From: Lachnospiraceae bacterium
GTDB lineage: Bacteria; Bacillota; Clostridia; Lachnospirales; Lachnospiraceae
Reading direction: 5' to 3'
Assembly: GCA_011959105.1 (NCBI GenBank)
Contig: BLLU01000090.1
Span: 1-50,201 of the forward strand
Length of the DNA: 50,201 nt
Shown one piece after another: positions 42,165 through 50,201 of the stretch. Position 1 is the first letter of the stretch, and each line of letters starts with the position of its first letter. Both the position numbers and the translations under genes were made by a program. The notes below the pieces were generated by a model. That model had not been told where the DNA came from and ran no database searches. It was given only the letters and a program-made list of their open reading frames with translations.

Positions 42165-43781
42165 TTACTCCTTGCCGGCAGGCAGCTTTTTCATAATAAT
42201 AACGTTCCAGGACAGGGGTTTCACATGGGTCTTTAACAATCCCTTCTCAAAATTCCCGCCCTGATGGGCTTGGGGCCTGATGCGGTCCGGTTCCTCATAG
42301 GTGTTCCTGCATTCCGGATCATCACAGTAAATCTCCTGGTGTTCCTGGAAAGTGTATCCCTCAAAACCGCTCACATCCAGAGTCAGAGGATATTCCGTCT
42401 CCTGGCTGCGGTTGATGACAAACACCGTCAGCCGCTCCTTCTCCCGGTCCCAGGCCGATGCCGCGTCTATGTAGTTGAGTCCCTCCTTGCCGGTATACTG
42501 AGAGGTATCGTCTATGGCATATCCGGGCAGGTCAAAGGTCTCACAGACCACCGCCGTCCGCATGGAAATGCCCCGGGCGTACTCCATCATCTGAACAAAG
42601 GCATAGTGGGACGCGGATTTCCACACATGTTCCCGGTCGGCGCAGCAGAGCGCCCTGAGCCCCCCTGTCATGCAGCCGATCTTTACCCTGTCCGCATGAC
42701 GCAAAAACGCAAGCTGAATGGATACCATGGACAGCATCTGCAGCATGTCCCCTCCCTGCCGGAAGCGCTCCGTCATATTGTCCGGATCATGCAGCACATA
42801 TTTTTTGTCGGGATCAAATCTGTAGTGGGCCTCGATCATGTTGTGATAGCCATAGCCCGGATGCAGCGGGCTGTTGGGCCGGATCATGGCGCCGTACTCG
42901 TCGATGGAGAGCATCAGCTTCTTGGGAGAGCGGCATTTGGCCGCAACCAGATCGCAGAGCGCCACCTCCGTGTTGATAAAATCCTCATAGTACGCTGCCC
43001 CGCCCAGCAGTGCTTTGATATCTCCAGGAGGCGCGCTGTGGTAATGGTGCATGGAAAGATAGTCCACGGAGTCAAAGCACTCCTGCAATACCGTCTCCTC
43101 CCACTGGGGATAGTGGTCCATAAAAGGAGCTGAAGAGGCGCAGACCGCCGTCTCGATTCTGCCGTCAATCCATTTAATGGCCTTGGATACCTCATTGGCC
43201 CGCACCCCGTAGCCTCTGGGATCCTTATCCCAGGAGCCAATCTGCCAGGGGCCGTCCATTTCATTGCCCAGATACCAGTTTTTTACATCATAAGGTTTCT
43301 CATGTCCGTTCTTCCGGCGCAGATCGGACCACCAGGTCCCGCCCTCATGATTGGTGTATTCCACCAGATCCATGGCGTCCCGCATGTCCCCGGTGCCCAG
43401 ATTAATGGTATACAGAGGTTCCGCCTCCACTTTTTCCGCCCATTGCAGATACTCGTCATGCCCCACTTCATTGGTGATATATTGATGCCATGCGGGGTCA
43501 AGTCTGACCTTGCGCTGGTCCCTGGGGCCTATGGAATCTTTCCAGTTCCACGCCGACACAAAGTTCCCTCCCGGCAGCCGCACCGCCGGCATGTCCGTGG
43601 CCCGCAGGGCCTCTATAAAATCCTGCCGGAACCCCTGCCCGTCCGCCGTGGGATGCTTGGGGTTAAACATGGTGCCGTTTACCATGGTGCCGATGGGCTC
43701 CAGAAAGGTGCTGAATAACCTTGGGGATATCTCCCCCAGTTCGTAGGATGGGTGTATCGTAATCTTCGCCTGTTCCGCCAT
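42165..43781 (-). CDS. GH51 alpha-L-arabinofuranosidase
   Basis: 538 residues. The acid/base is E174 in LGNEMDGPW and the nucleophile E295 in SIDEYG; RLPGGNF (68-74) is the family arginine/glycine motif. The C-terminal beta-sandwich is present. These intracellular enzymes strip arabinose side chains from arabinoxylo- and arabino-oligosaccharides. The gene is followed directly by the carboxylesterase. Its ribosome site (AGGAGG) is the end of the palindromic element copy B, which fills the gap to the upstream tandem esterase gene. Confidence 0.95.
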   Translation of the reverse strand: MAEQAKITIHPSYELGEISPRLFSTFLEPIGTMVNGTMFNPKHPTADGQGFRQDFIEALRATDMPAVRLPGGNFVSAWNWKDSIGPRDQRKVRLDPAWHQYITNEVGHDEYLQWAEKVEAEPLYTINLGTGDMRDAMDLVEYTNHEGGTWWSDLRRKNGHEKPYDVKNWYLGNEMDGPWQIGSWDKDPRGYGVRANEVSKAIKWIDGRIETAVCASSAPFMDHYPQWEETVLQECFDSVDYLSMHHYHSAPPGDIKALLGGAAYYEDFINTEVALCDLVAAKCRSPKKLMLSIDEYGAMIRPNSPLHPGYGYHNMIEAHYRFDPDKKYVLHDPDNMTERFRQGGDMLQMLSMVSIQLAFLRHADRVKIGCMTGGLRALCCADREHVWKSASHYAFVQMMEYARGISMRTAVVCETFDLPGYAIDDTSQYTGKEGLNYIDAASAWDREKERLTVFVINRSQETEYPLTLDVSGFEGYTFQEHQEIYCDDPECRNTYEEPDRIRPQAHQGGNFEKGLLKTHVKPLSWNVIIMKKLPAGKE

Positions 43782-43792
43782 CTCTGCCTCCT

Positions 43793-43892
43793 ATTTTAGT
43801 TCCGCATATTCCCTTCAGTCACACATACCCATGATCCATATTCGAACGCCTCAGCGTCCGCATATGGATCAGTGTGCCTTACGGGAACATGC
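43793..43892 (-). repeat. Dispersed palindromic element, full copy B
   Basis: Outer arms GCATATTCCC/GGGAACATGC (43804-43813, 43883-43892), CACAC/GTGTG (43820-43824, 43872-43876), GATCCATAT/ATATGGATC (43833-43841, 43862-43870) and CGC-CTCA-GCG (43847-43856). Compared with copy A at 11.3 kb, the stems differ in sequence but remain paired. It ends, on the minus strand, with GCGGAACTAAAATAGGAGG at the ribosome site of the GH51 gene. Confidence 0.82.
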
Positions 43893-43896
43893 TGTT

Positions 43897-46215
43897 TTAA
43901 ACAAAAAGTTTTCTCAGGAACGCGTCCGCGCAATGTCTCCAGAAGGTCCAGTCGTGGTAGCCGTAACCCTCGAAAGGTACAATGGGGACACCTGCTGCCA
44001 GCACGGTTTCTTCGCTCTCCTTTGTGCCCTGGTAGCCCCCCTCCTGGGTGCCGCAGGCCACGAACAGCAGGCGAAACCTTTCTTCAAATTCCCTGGGATC
44101 CAACAGGACGCCGCTATAGTCCACTTCCTCATTGCGGATTGTCAGTCCGCCGGAGAAAATGCCGGCCCAGGCGAACAGTTCGGGATGGGCAAATACACAT
44201 CTCTGGGTCTGCATCCCTCCCATGGACAGTCCGGCCATGGCTCTGTGCAGCCTGTCGGGAATGGTTCTGTAGGCCCCATCAATAAAGGCCACACCGCTTT
44301 CGGCCATCTCTTCCGCAAAAGCCCCCATGGCCGGATGATAATCCCCGCTCTCCGGGAAACTGTAGCCCGTGTTCATGACAATGAGCATCTCCTGCATCTG
44401 GCCCGCCGCCGTGAGATTATCTGCCAGATTGGCCAGCTTGCCCTGCCAGATCCACCCCGTCTCGTTCTCACCGCCGCCATGCTGCAGATAGAGCACCGGA
44501 TATCTGCGCTCCGGCTCCCGGTCGTAGGATGCCGGCGTGTAGACATAGCACAGCTTGGTGCGCCCTGTCTCCGCCGATTTATAGTAGTTCAGACGCACGG
44601 CCCCATGGGGAACCTGCCTGAGCCTGTACGTCTCAAAATCCTCCTCCGGCATTTCCAGATAATTGATGGCCCGAAAGCCGCCGTAGCCCACCGGGGCATT
44701 GCCGTCCAGTACATCCACCCCGTTGACCCTGATGCCGTAATAGTGGAAGCCTTTCTCTATGCCCGTCACTTCACAGGTCCACCAGCCGTCGGAAGCCTGG
44801 CCCATGGCAAAACCGCCCATGCCCCAGATGTCTACCTCCACCGTTTCCGCGCCGTCGGCCCGCAGCCAGAACCGGGCCCTGCCCTCAGCCGCATTCAGCA
44901 CCTGTGCCCCGCAATGCTCGTCCCGGTACTTTCCGGCGGGCCTGCCCTTTTCGTCCACGGCCAGGATCAGCCCCTTGTAGATGGGATCGAACATCAGCAT
45001 ATGCTCCGCGTAAGTCTGAAGATCCAGCTGCTCCTCAGGCAGTGCCGGCTCCTCATATGTAAAGGACTCCTCCTGCCCCTCCGATGCCTCTCCCCGGAAA
45101 ATCAGTTCCGCAAAGTCCCTTAAGCTGGCCCTCCACACATGCCATTCATGATGGCCCGGATAGTTTCTCTGCCCTCCGGCCACTCCCAGCTTTGCAAGCC
45201 GATCCGTGTAGACCCTCTGTTTTTCGTCAAGGCCGGTCTCCCCTTCTCCGGCGGTCATAAGAACCGTCTCCATGGGATATTCCCCCTGCCGTTCCAGAAT
45301 CTGTTCCATCTCCTGATCTCTCAGCCCGGAGAACACCCCCAGATGGGCAAACAGTTCCTGGAACCTGGCCACGATCCGGGTGGCCTGGGCCGACCCCAGA
45401 GAGAGTCCCGCCATGGCCCGGCTGCTCCTGCCCTTGGCAGCCCGGAAATGACTCTCTATATAGGGAATAACGCTCTCCTTTATCTCCCGTCCGAAATCCC
45501 CGGGGAAGAACACGGGATCTTCATCCTTTAAAAATGCGTAGCCGCAGCACATCACCACCAGCATTTCCCGGCATTTTCCTTCCGCGATCAGATTGTCCAG
45601 GATAAAGTTCAGCTTTCCGTTCCAGATCCATCCCGTCTCATCCTCCCCCACACCATGCTGCACATAGAGTACCGGATACTTTTTTTCCGGCTGCGTCTCG
45701 TAAGAGGGCGGTGTATACACATAGCATTTCTTCACATGATTGTTGACGCAGGAGACATAGCTTCGGATCTGCACGCCCCCGTGGGGCACGTCTTTCAAAA
45801 ACCAGAAATCCTCTCCTTCCCTGGGTACCTCAAAAAAATTGGTGGCGCCAAAACAGCCATAGGCCACCGGGGCCGCCGGATTGGTCACCTGCACCCCGTC
45901 CACATACCAGAAGTGATAATGAAAGCCCGGGGCGATTCCCGATACGGTCCTGGAAAAGCAGCCGTCCTCCCCTCTGTCCAAGGCAATACGCTCCCTGCCC
46001 ATACTGCCTCCCACTCCGGCCACCTCCACGGTCCGGGCCGAGGGAGCGTACATGGAAAAGGTCACGTCCCCGTTTTCCTCCAGACGCGCCCCCCAGATAT
46101 CGTCCCGATACTTCAGGCTGCGCTTCCCGTTTTCCTCCTCCACATAGACCCTGCTGTATATGGGGTCAAAAAAAAGCGGATGCATTGTCAGTGCCTGATT
46201 CCTCTTTGTCTGCAT
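43897..46215 (-). CDS. Tandem two-domain esterase (CE1/esterase D-like, duplicated)
   Basis: 772 residues made of two similar halves, about 1-390 and 400-772. Each half has an N-terminal CBM48-like beta domain (FDPIYSR ... and FDPIYKG ...) and an alpha/beta-hydrolase domain. Nucleophile elbows are GLSLGS (S272) and GLSMGG (S664), and matching HHEWHVW and YHDWTFW stretches hold the histidines. Each half contains YPVLY-x-QHG and ETGWIW. The domain pairing is that of feruloyl/acetyl-xylan esterases found in Bacteroides and Clostridia. No signal peptide. The start at 46215 follows GAGGAGG. The LacI-type regulator ends 34 bases upstream. Confidence 0.88.
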   Translation of the reverse strand: MQTKRNQALTMHPLFFDPIYSRVYVEEENGKRSLKYRDDIWGARLEENGDVTFSMYAPSARTVEVAGVGGSMGRERIALDRGEDGCFSRTVSGIAPGFHYHFWYVDGVQVTNPAAPVAYGCFGATNFFEVPREGEDFWFLKDVPHGGVQIRSYVSCVNNHVKKCYVYTPPSYETQPEKKYPVLYVQHGVGEDETGWIWNGKLNFILDNLIAEGKCREMLVVMCCGYAFLKDEDPVFFPGDFGREIKESVIPYIESHFRAAKGRSSRAMAGLSLGSAQATRIVARFQELFAHLGVFSGLRDQEMEQILERQGEYPMETVLMTAGEGETGLDEKQRVYTDRLAKLGVAGGQRNYPGHHEWHVWRASLRDFAELIFRGEASEGQEESFTYEEPALPEEQLDLQTYAEHMLMFDPIYKGLILAVDEKGRPAGKYRDEHCGAQVLNAAEGRARFWLRADGAETVEVDIWGMGGFAMGQASDGWWTCEVTGIEKGFHYYGIRVNGVDVLDGNAPVGYGGFRAINYLEMPEEDFETYRLRQVPHGAVRLNYYKSAETGRTKLCYVYTPASYDREPERRYPVLYLQHGGGENETGWIWQGKLANLADNLTAAGQMQEMLIVMNTGYSFPESGDYHPAMGAFAEEMAESGVAFIDGAYRTIPDRLHRAMAGLSMGGMQTQRCVFAHPELFAWAGIFSGGLTIRNEEVDYSGVLLDPREFEERFRLLFVACGTQEGGYQGTKESEETVLAAGVPIVPFEGYGYHDWTFWRHCADAFLRKLFV

Positions 46216-46248
46216 ATCTTTCCTCCTCTATTTATAGTTCAGCGCCAT

Positions 46249-47286
46249 TTACTGTTTTCCGCTGCTTTCCCGAATAAAATAAAGCGGCGCAAGTTCTCTC
46301 CTGATGGGGATATCCATCTGCCGGTATCCTGCCAGCAGAACAATGTCCAGAGCCGTCTCCGCCATCTCATAGGATGGTACATCCACTGATGAGAGAGGAG
46401 GCTTGTTGTATTTCAGAATCCCCGAGTCCTCAAAGAAGATCAGACGGATATCCTCCGGAATCCTCAGCCCCTTGTCGTGAATGCAGTCCAGGATCCCTCC
46501 TGCCAGTCGGCAGTCTGCCACCAGCCATGCCGATGGCAGTTCCACATTGGCCAGCACTTTTTCCGCAGCCCCGTATCCGTTTTCGTAACTGCTGCACGCC
46601 AGATATGCGTTCCAGTCCTCTTTCACCCGGATTCCCCGGTCCCGGCAGCCGTAGACATAACCCGCTTCCATCTTCCTCTCGGAACGATTGTTGTTGTCAA
46701 AACCGATAAACGCCGCCGTCTTGACCTCCGGGGCCGCCATATATGCGATGCACTGCTCCCCGGTGCGGTAAGTATCCATCATAATACAGTGGAACCTGGC
46801 ACTCTCCCGCTCGATGAGTATGATGGGGACAGAATACTCCCCCTTTTCCAGTTCCTGCTGGTCCGCCGTGGACAAACCGCTGATGATGGCCCCGCTGATC
46901 CGATTGCCGGAGAGCATATCTGCATGGGCCATCAACTCACCCGGCTTATAGGGCTGTATCACCATCTCCACCTTACACTTTTTCCGCTCCGCCGCCTCAT
47001 ACAGCCCCCGGATGAATCTGCCGATGCGGGAGTTCAGGCTGTCCATCCTCCAGAACACCGCAATCACATAGGGAACTTCCTCCTCGGCATGGCGCAGCCG
47101 CCTGGCGTAGATATTGGGACGGTAATTCATCTCCCGCGCCATATCCTGCACCCTTTTCTGTGTCTCCTTGGATATCCGGATACTGTCTCCTCTCCCCCCA
47201 AGGACCACTGAGACAGTACTCTGGGATACACCCAGCCTCTCTGCAATCTCCCTGATCTGCGCTCCCGCAGTCCTTTTTTCCTCCAT
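46249..47286 (-). CDS. LacI-family transcriptional regulator of the hemicellulose cluster
   Basis: 345 residues from the ATG at 47286; a GTG two codons upstream is possible. The LacI helix-turn-helix (IREIAERLGVSQSTVSVVL) is at the N terminus with hinge helix YRPNIYARRLRHA, then a periplasmic-binding-protein-like sugar sensor domain (70-345). It sits between two esterase genes, so it most likely senses an arabinoxylan-derived sugar and controls the cluster. It has its own promoter at 47331-47358. Confidence 0.92.
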   Translation of the reverse strand: MEEKRTAGAQIREIAERLGVSQSTVSVVLGGRGDSIRISKETQKRVQDMAREMNYRPNIYARRLRHAEEEVPYVIAVFWRMDSLNSRIGRFIRGLYEAAERKKCKVEMVIQPYKPGELMAHADMLSGNRISGAIISGLSTADQQELEKGEYSVPIILIERESARFHCIMMDTYRTGEQCIAYMAAPEVKTAAFIGFDNNNRSERKMEAGYVYGCRDRGIRVKEDWNAYLACSSYENGYGAAEKVLANVELPSAWLVADCRLAGGILDCIHDKGLRIPEDIRLIFFEDSGILKYNKPPLSSVDVPSYEMAETALDIVLLAGYRQMDIPIRRELAPLYFIRESSGKQ

Positions 47287-47330
47287 ACCCACGGCCCATC
47301 CCTTCTGTCCGATTCTTCCACTGATCCCAG

Positions 47331-47358
47331 TGTATACTTATTGTCGGCACTCTGTCAA
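47331..47358 (-). promoter_or_regulatory. Promoter of the LacI-family regulator
   Basis: Minus strand TTGACA (47358-47353), 16-base spacer, TATACA (47336-47331), about 45 bases before the ATG at 47286. Confidence 0.55.
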
Positions 47359-47430
47359 TATCACAGAAACCCTTTTACGAACTGCGGACGCATCGTAGGT
47401 CTTGATGGAGATTCGTTTTCCCCGGGCTTT

Positions 47431-49107
47431 TTACTCCGTAACTTCCAGGCTGCCGTCCGGGTTACGCCTGAACCGGCGCACATATTCCCACCCCAGCCGG
47501 GCGTCCATCTGGGCTATATCATGTCCCTTATGATGCATGGCCACAAAATTATAGAGATTCAGCCCTTCCTCTGTGTAGAACCTCTGTACGTCATAGTAAT
47601 GCCTGGGATGTCTGTCCGAAGGGCGCAGTCTCTCCTGGACCTGCCCCGGGATTCCGCAGCCGCAGGGATCAGGGGCCTCTCTTCCCGGCGTCTCTCTTAC
47701 GGCAATATGGTTGTACGCTTTCCAGAAATCATACTGGTACTGCTGGGTGCATTTGGCATAAACCGGGTAGGACGGTTCCCGGGAGCCATAGGTATACCAC
47801 ACCGGCATCAGATAATCATATTCCTTTTTCTTCTCCATCCCCAGCCGAAACGGTATCACATCCCTGTAATCCACTTCGCTGGGGCCCATCCTGTTCCCGG
47901 GCCAGTTGGAATCCATGTGGCAGATGGCGGCAATCTTTTCCGGATGCAGCAGTGCCACAGTCTGGGCCTGCATGGCCCCATTGCTGAAGCCGGACAGATA
48001 GACCCGCCCGGGATCCACAGGATAGTTGGCAATCATGTAGTCAATGAGAGCCAGGGAAAAGCTCATATCATCCTCTCCCCTGGGATCCTCCAGAGTACTG
48101 TTCCACTGGGTCTTATCCGTCCCCCAGGGATAGACCGTGATAAAGCCCTCCTGCTCCCCCAGTTCATGGAACTTGCTCATGTCCGCCGCCTCCGCCGGAT
48201 TGTCGGAGCCGCCGTGGAAAAATATCATCAGAGGGACCTTCTTCTCCGGACATTGCCTCACACTCTCCGGTACACTGGTAAACCAGGTATGCTTTTTGCG
48301 CACTGGTTCCTCCAGCCTGGTATCATCCAAAAACAACTCAAATCCCGCCTTTTGCAGATCCATTCTGGGTTCCGGATCTCCGTACACATCCGTATCCGGA
48401 CGGCGTACCCTTCCAAAGAGCCGGTTCCACGCATCCGTGAACAGCTCCTCCAGTCCCCGCTCCCCCTGTTCCACAAGGACGCATCTGCCGGCATTTCTTT
48501 TGTTGGCATACAACTGTATATCCCCTTCCGTAATTGGCTCTGCCGTCTCGTTCACCACCCGGAAGTAATTCCTGGTCCCGCTGTCACAATTCACCAGATA
48601 GGCGGCCACGGGAACTCCCACAGACCTTCTTCGAGCCTTCTCACAAAGTCCGCCGCCCACCGCCAGGATCCCGGCAATACCGCGGGCCACACAGGCAGCC
48701 AGGGTACATGCCATGGAAGCCCCGCTGCCCGTGCCGATGAGATACCGCACATCGTGCATGGGATGCCATACGCTCATCATGGCCTCGTGGGTAGGGATGC
48801 CGTTGGCCCTGCATTCCATCGGTTCTTCCGTCTCCCGGTTGCAGGCATCCTGAAATCGCTGAAACGCCGCCACATCATTTTCGCCTTCCTCAAAGCTGTA
48901 ATTCCATTTTCCTCCCCGGGGATTGGGAAAGGACAGGATGGCCTCTTTCTCCTCTGCCAGCCTGCGCAGCCCCTGTTCTTCCAGCAGTCTGCGCACGGAA
49001 GCCTCATCCTCCTCCGGTTCCCTGACGCCGTTCGTCACAGGCTCCGCCATATCCTCTTCCGGCGCGGATTTTCCCCGGGTCCTAATTTTGCTAAAACGAT
49101 TCTGCAT
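47431..49107 (-). CDS. PHB-depolymerase/LpqC-like esterase with N-terminal extra domain
   Basis: 558 residues. Residues 280-558 form a PHB-depolymerase-like alpha/beta hydrolase of the type that includes feruloyl and acetyl-xylan esterases: FFHGGSDN (296-303, oxyanion region), nucleophile S375 in LSGFSNGAM and a C-terminal MHHKGHD histidine region. Residues 90-235 look like a second, degenerate hydrolase half (YLIGTGSGASMA at 122-133). There is no signal peptide. Its 144-base gap to the LacI-type gene contains the regulator's promoter, and a 12-base palindrome lies just upstream of its own start. Confidence 0.8.
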   Translation of the reverse strand: MQNRFSKIRTRGKSAPEEDMAEPVTNGVREPEEDEASVRRLLEEQGLRRLAEEKEAILSFPNPRGGKWNYSFEEGENDVAAFQRFQDACNRETEEPMECRANGIPTHEAMMSVWHPMHDVRYLIGTGSGASMACTLAACVARGIAGILAVGGGLCEKARRRSVGVPVAAYLVNCDSGTRNYFRVVNETAEPITEGDIQLYANKRNAGRCVLVEQGERGLEELFTDAWNRLFGRVRRPDTDVYGDPEPRMDLQKAGFELFLDDTRLEEPVRKKHTWFTSVPESVRQCPEKKVPLMIFFHGGSDNPAEAADMSKFHELGEQEGFITVYPWGTDKTQWNSTLEDPRGEDDMSFSLALIDYMIANYPVDPGRVYLSGFSNGAMQAQTVALLHPEKIAAICHMDSNWPGNRMGPSEVDYRDVIPFRLGMEKKKEYDYLMPVWYTYGSREPSYPVYAKCTQQYQYDFWKAYNHIAVRETPGREAPDPCGCGIPGQVQERLRPSDRHPRHYYDVQRFYTEEGLNLYNFVAMHHKGHDIAQMDARLGWEYVRRFRRNPDGSLEVTE

Positions 49108-49133
49108 AAAAGATTAAAGTGTTTACAGAGTTT

Positions 49134-49145
49134 TGTCAATTGACA
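49134..49145. promoter_or_regulatory. 12-base palindrome upstream of the esterase at 49107
   Basis: TGTCAATTGACA is a perfect palindrome 27 bases upstream of the ATG at 49107, beside a TATTAT box on the minus strand. It is a plausible operator for the LacI-family regulator, although the centre is AT rather than the usual CG. Confidence 0.4.
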
Positions 49146-49225
49146 TAATATGAAAATCCCTAAAATGCTTTTTAGCAATTTTATATAATACACTTTTAGT
49201 ACCGTTTATGCCGTTTGCTAATTCG

Positions 49226-49254
49226 TTGTAGTTTAATCTTGACGCATGTATATT
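49226..49254 (+). promoter_or_regulatory. Candidate promoter of the serine hydrolase at 49396
   Basis: TTGTAG (49226-49231), 17-base spacer, TATATT (49249-49254). A second -35-like TTGACG at 49239 lacks a good partner. Confidence 0.4.
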
Positions 49255-49395
49255 CCACATGTTACTGTAGTATAAAGACAAATTCCCGGATGAATCACCC
49301 CAATACTCCCCTGCTCCCAGCGGGCACCGTCGGCTTACAGGGAGCGCCGCCCGTGTGCTTTCCGGGATTCGGGGAGTTTTCATAGGAGGTACAGA

Positions 49396-50201
49396 ATGGC
49401 AACTGCGAAAGATATAGATCTGCTCCTGGAAAGTTTTGTGGAGAGAGGGCTGCCGGGCTGCGCGCTGAAAGTCATGCAGCGGGGAAACAGCCTTTATGAA
49501 GGCTACTTCGGCTACACCGACCTGGCCAGCGGCGTCCCCGTCACAAAGGACAGTCTGTTCCGTCAGGCATCCATGTCCAAGATCCCCCTCTACACCGCCA
49601 TGATGCTGCTCTATGAGCAGGGGAAATTCCTGCTCACGGACCCGGTGGGCGACTATCTCCCGGAGTGGAAGGAAAGCAAAAAATATTTGCGCCATCCCAA
49701 CGGCTATGTGGAAGTGGTTCCCACCCGATCCCCCATCACCATCCGGGACACTCTCTCCATGAAATGCGGGCTTCCCTACTGCAATTCCGATGCCCCCACC
49801 GAGGATATCACACTCCAGGGCATGCAGCAGTGCATGCGGCCCCTCTGGGCAAGGGGACACTATACCCTGCAGGAGCAGCTTGCCGCCGTATCGGCAGCGC
49901 CCCTGGCCTGTGAACCCGGCTCTCACTGGATCTATGGATTTTCCAGCGAACTGGCCGCCGGTATCATCGAAAAGATTTGTGACAAGCCCGTGAACCATGC
50001 CCTGAAGGAACTGTTGTTTGACCCTCTGGAGATGAAGAACACGGGAGGCGTATTCTTCCCGGGAACGGAGGAACGCATGGTGGCTCTCTATGCCCTGGAC
50101 GGGGAAGGGAATTATGTCCCGGGGCCGGATTTTTTTGACAAAAAACATCTTCCGGGGCCGGAGAACGAGGCGGGCTGGGCCCGGCTGTTCTCCAATGTAG
50201 A
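49396..50201 (+). CDS. Beta-lactamase-fold serine hydrolase/esterase, partial (3' end outside window)
   Basis: 268 codons visible from the ATG at 49396, which follows AGGAGG (49384-49389), to the right edge. The class C beta-lactamase/EstB motif SxxK is SMSK in FRQASMSKIPLYT, and a YGFSS segment in WIYGFSSELA takes the place of YxN. No signal peptide, so it is more likely a cytoplasmic esterase than a resistance enzyme. It is divergent from the esterase at 49107 and is probably the fifth esterase-type gene of this region. Confidence 0.85.
   Translation, partial: MATAKDIDLLLESFVERGLPGCALKVMQRGNSLYEGYFGYTDLASGVPVTKDSLFRQASMSKIPLYTAMMLLYEQGKFLLTDPVGDYLPEWKESKKYLRHPNGYVEVVPTRSPITIRDTLSMKCGLPYCNSDAPTEDITLQGMQQCMRPLWARGHYTLQEQLAAVSAAPLACEPGSHWIYGFSSELAAGIIEKICDKPVNHALKELLFDPLEMKNTGGVFFPGTEERMVALYALDGEGNYVPGPDFFDKKHLPGPENEAGWARLFSNV

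Noticed and set aside
47341..49143. 600-codon open frame on the plus strand
   Set aside because: Antisense to the PHB-type esterase, which has a clear nucleophile elbow and correct family length.
49274..49380. 31-codon frame ending just before the ribosome site of the serine hydrolase
   Set aside because: It has no ribosome site of its own and a low-complexity proline/glycine composition.
49123..50148. 341-codon open frame antisense to the serine hydrolase
   Set aside because: The plus-strand frame has AGGAGG, an ATG and the SxxK motif; the antisense frame has none of these and runs into the AT-rich promoter region.

Overview
The window looks like a stretch of chromosome from a GC-rich member of the Lachnospiraceae (Clostridia), probably a gut fibre degrader; the genus cannot be fixed from the sequence alone. 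The pointers are diaminopimelate synthesis through LL-diaminopimelate aminotransferase (dapL next to dapF), a clostridial-type Tad pilus locus, cytoplasmic GH51, GH10 and esterase genes, strong AGGAGG ribosome sites and sigma-A promoters with 17-base spacers. There are no rRNA or tRNA genes, CRISPR arrays, insertion sequences or phage genes that I can see. Bases 1 to about 2,250 are clearly AT-rich compared with the rest and carry a radical SAM gene cut by the window edge and a GH10 xylanase, so they may have been acquired separately.

Layout. 1-2.2 kb: radical SAM/SPASM-like maturase (partial) and intracellular xylanase. 2.2-12.1 kb: mixed housekeeping and nucleic-acid genes: an Xre-GyrI-like regulator, a macro-domain protein, a Gfo/Idh/MocA oxidoreductase, a 733-residue kinase-phosphatase-RNA ligase, a zinc-PLC-like/P-loop kinase fusion, an HD protein, a MerR-methyltransferase fusion with a textbook 19-base-spacer promoter, an esterase and ybaK. 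12.1-20.4 kb: a soluble GGDEF-degenerate EAL-LamG protein, dapF-dapL, an FMN-bind-like lipid-anchored or membrane protein, hslO with a methyltransferase, a COG2426 membrane protein and hisC. 20.5-25.2 kb: three small membrane proteins (two with zinc ribbons), a family 2 glycosyltransferase with a helical-repeat tail, and a MATE exporter.

25.2-38.7 kb is a surface and signalling block. A Tad pilus operon on the minus strand runs tadA-tadB-tadC-flp-like-two pseudopilin-like genes-cpaB-like-1,339-residue secreted protein-prepilin peptidase. Divergent to it is a chemoreceptor, followed by a convergent c-di-GMP phosphodiesterase with a dead GGDEF domain. The tad leader is about 225 nt long and holds a terminator-like hairpin and a short overlapping reading frame.

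39.2-50.2 kb, on the minus strand, is an arabinoxylan side-chain cluster: MATE, carboxylesterase, GH51 arabinofuranosidase, tandem CE1-like esterase, LacI-family regulator and a PHB-depolymerase-like esterase. None has a signal peptide, so they most likely act on imported feruloylated or acetylated oligosaccharides. A beta-lactamase-fold serine hydrolase runs off the right end.

The most unusual items are the one-chain RNA end-healing and sealing enzyme, the cytosolic GGDEF-EAL-LamG fusion, the zinc-PLC/kinase fusion, and a dispersed palindromic element with compensatory base changes that sits immediately upstream of ribosome binding sites in several places.
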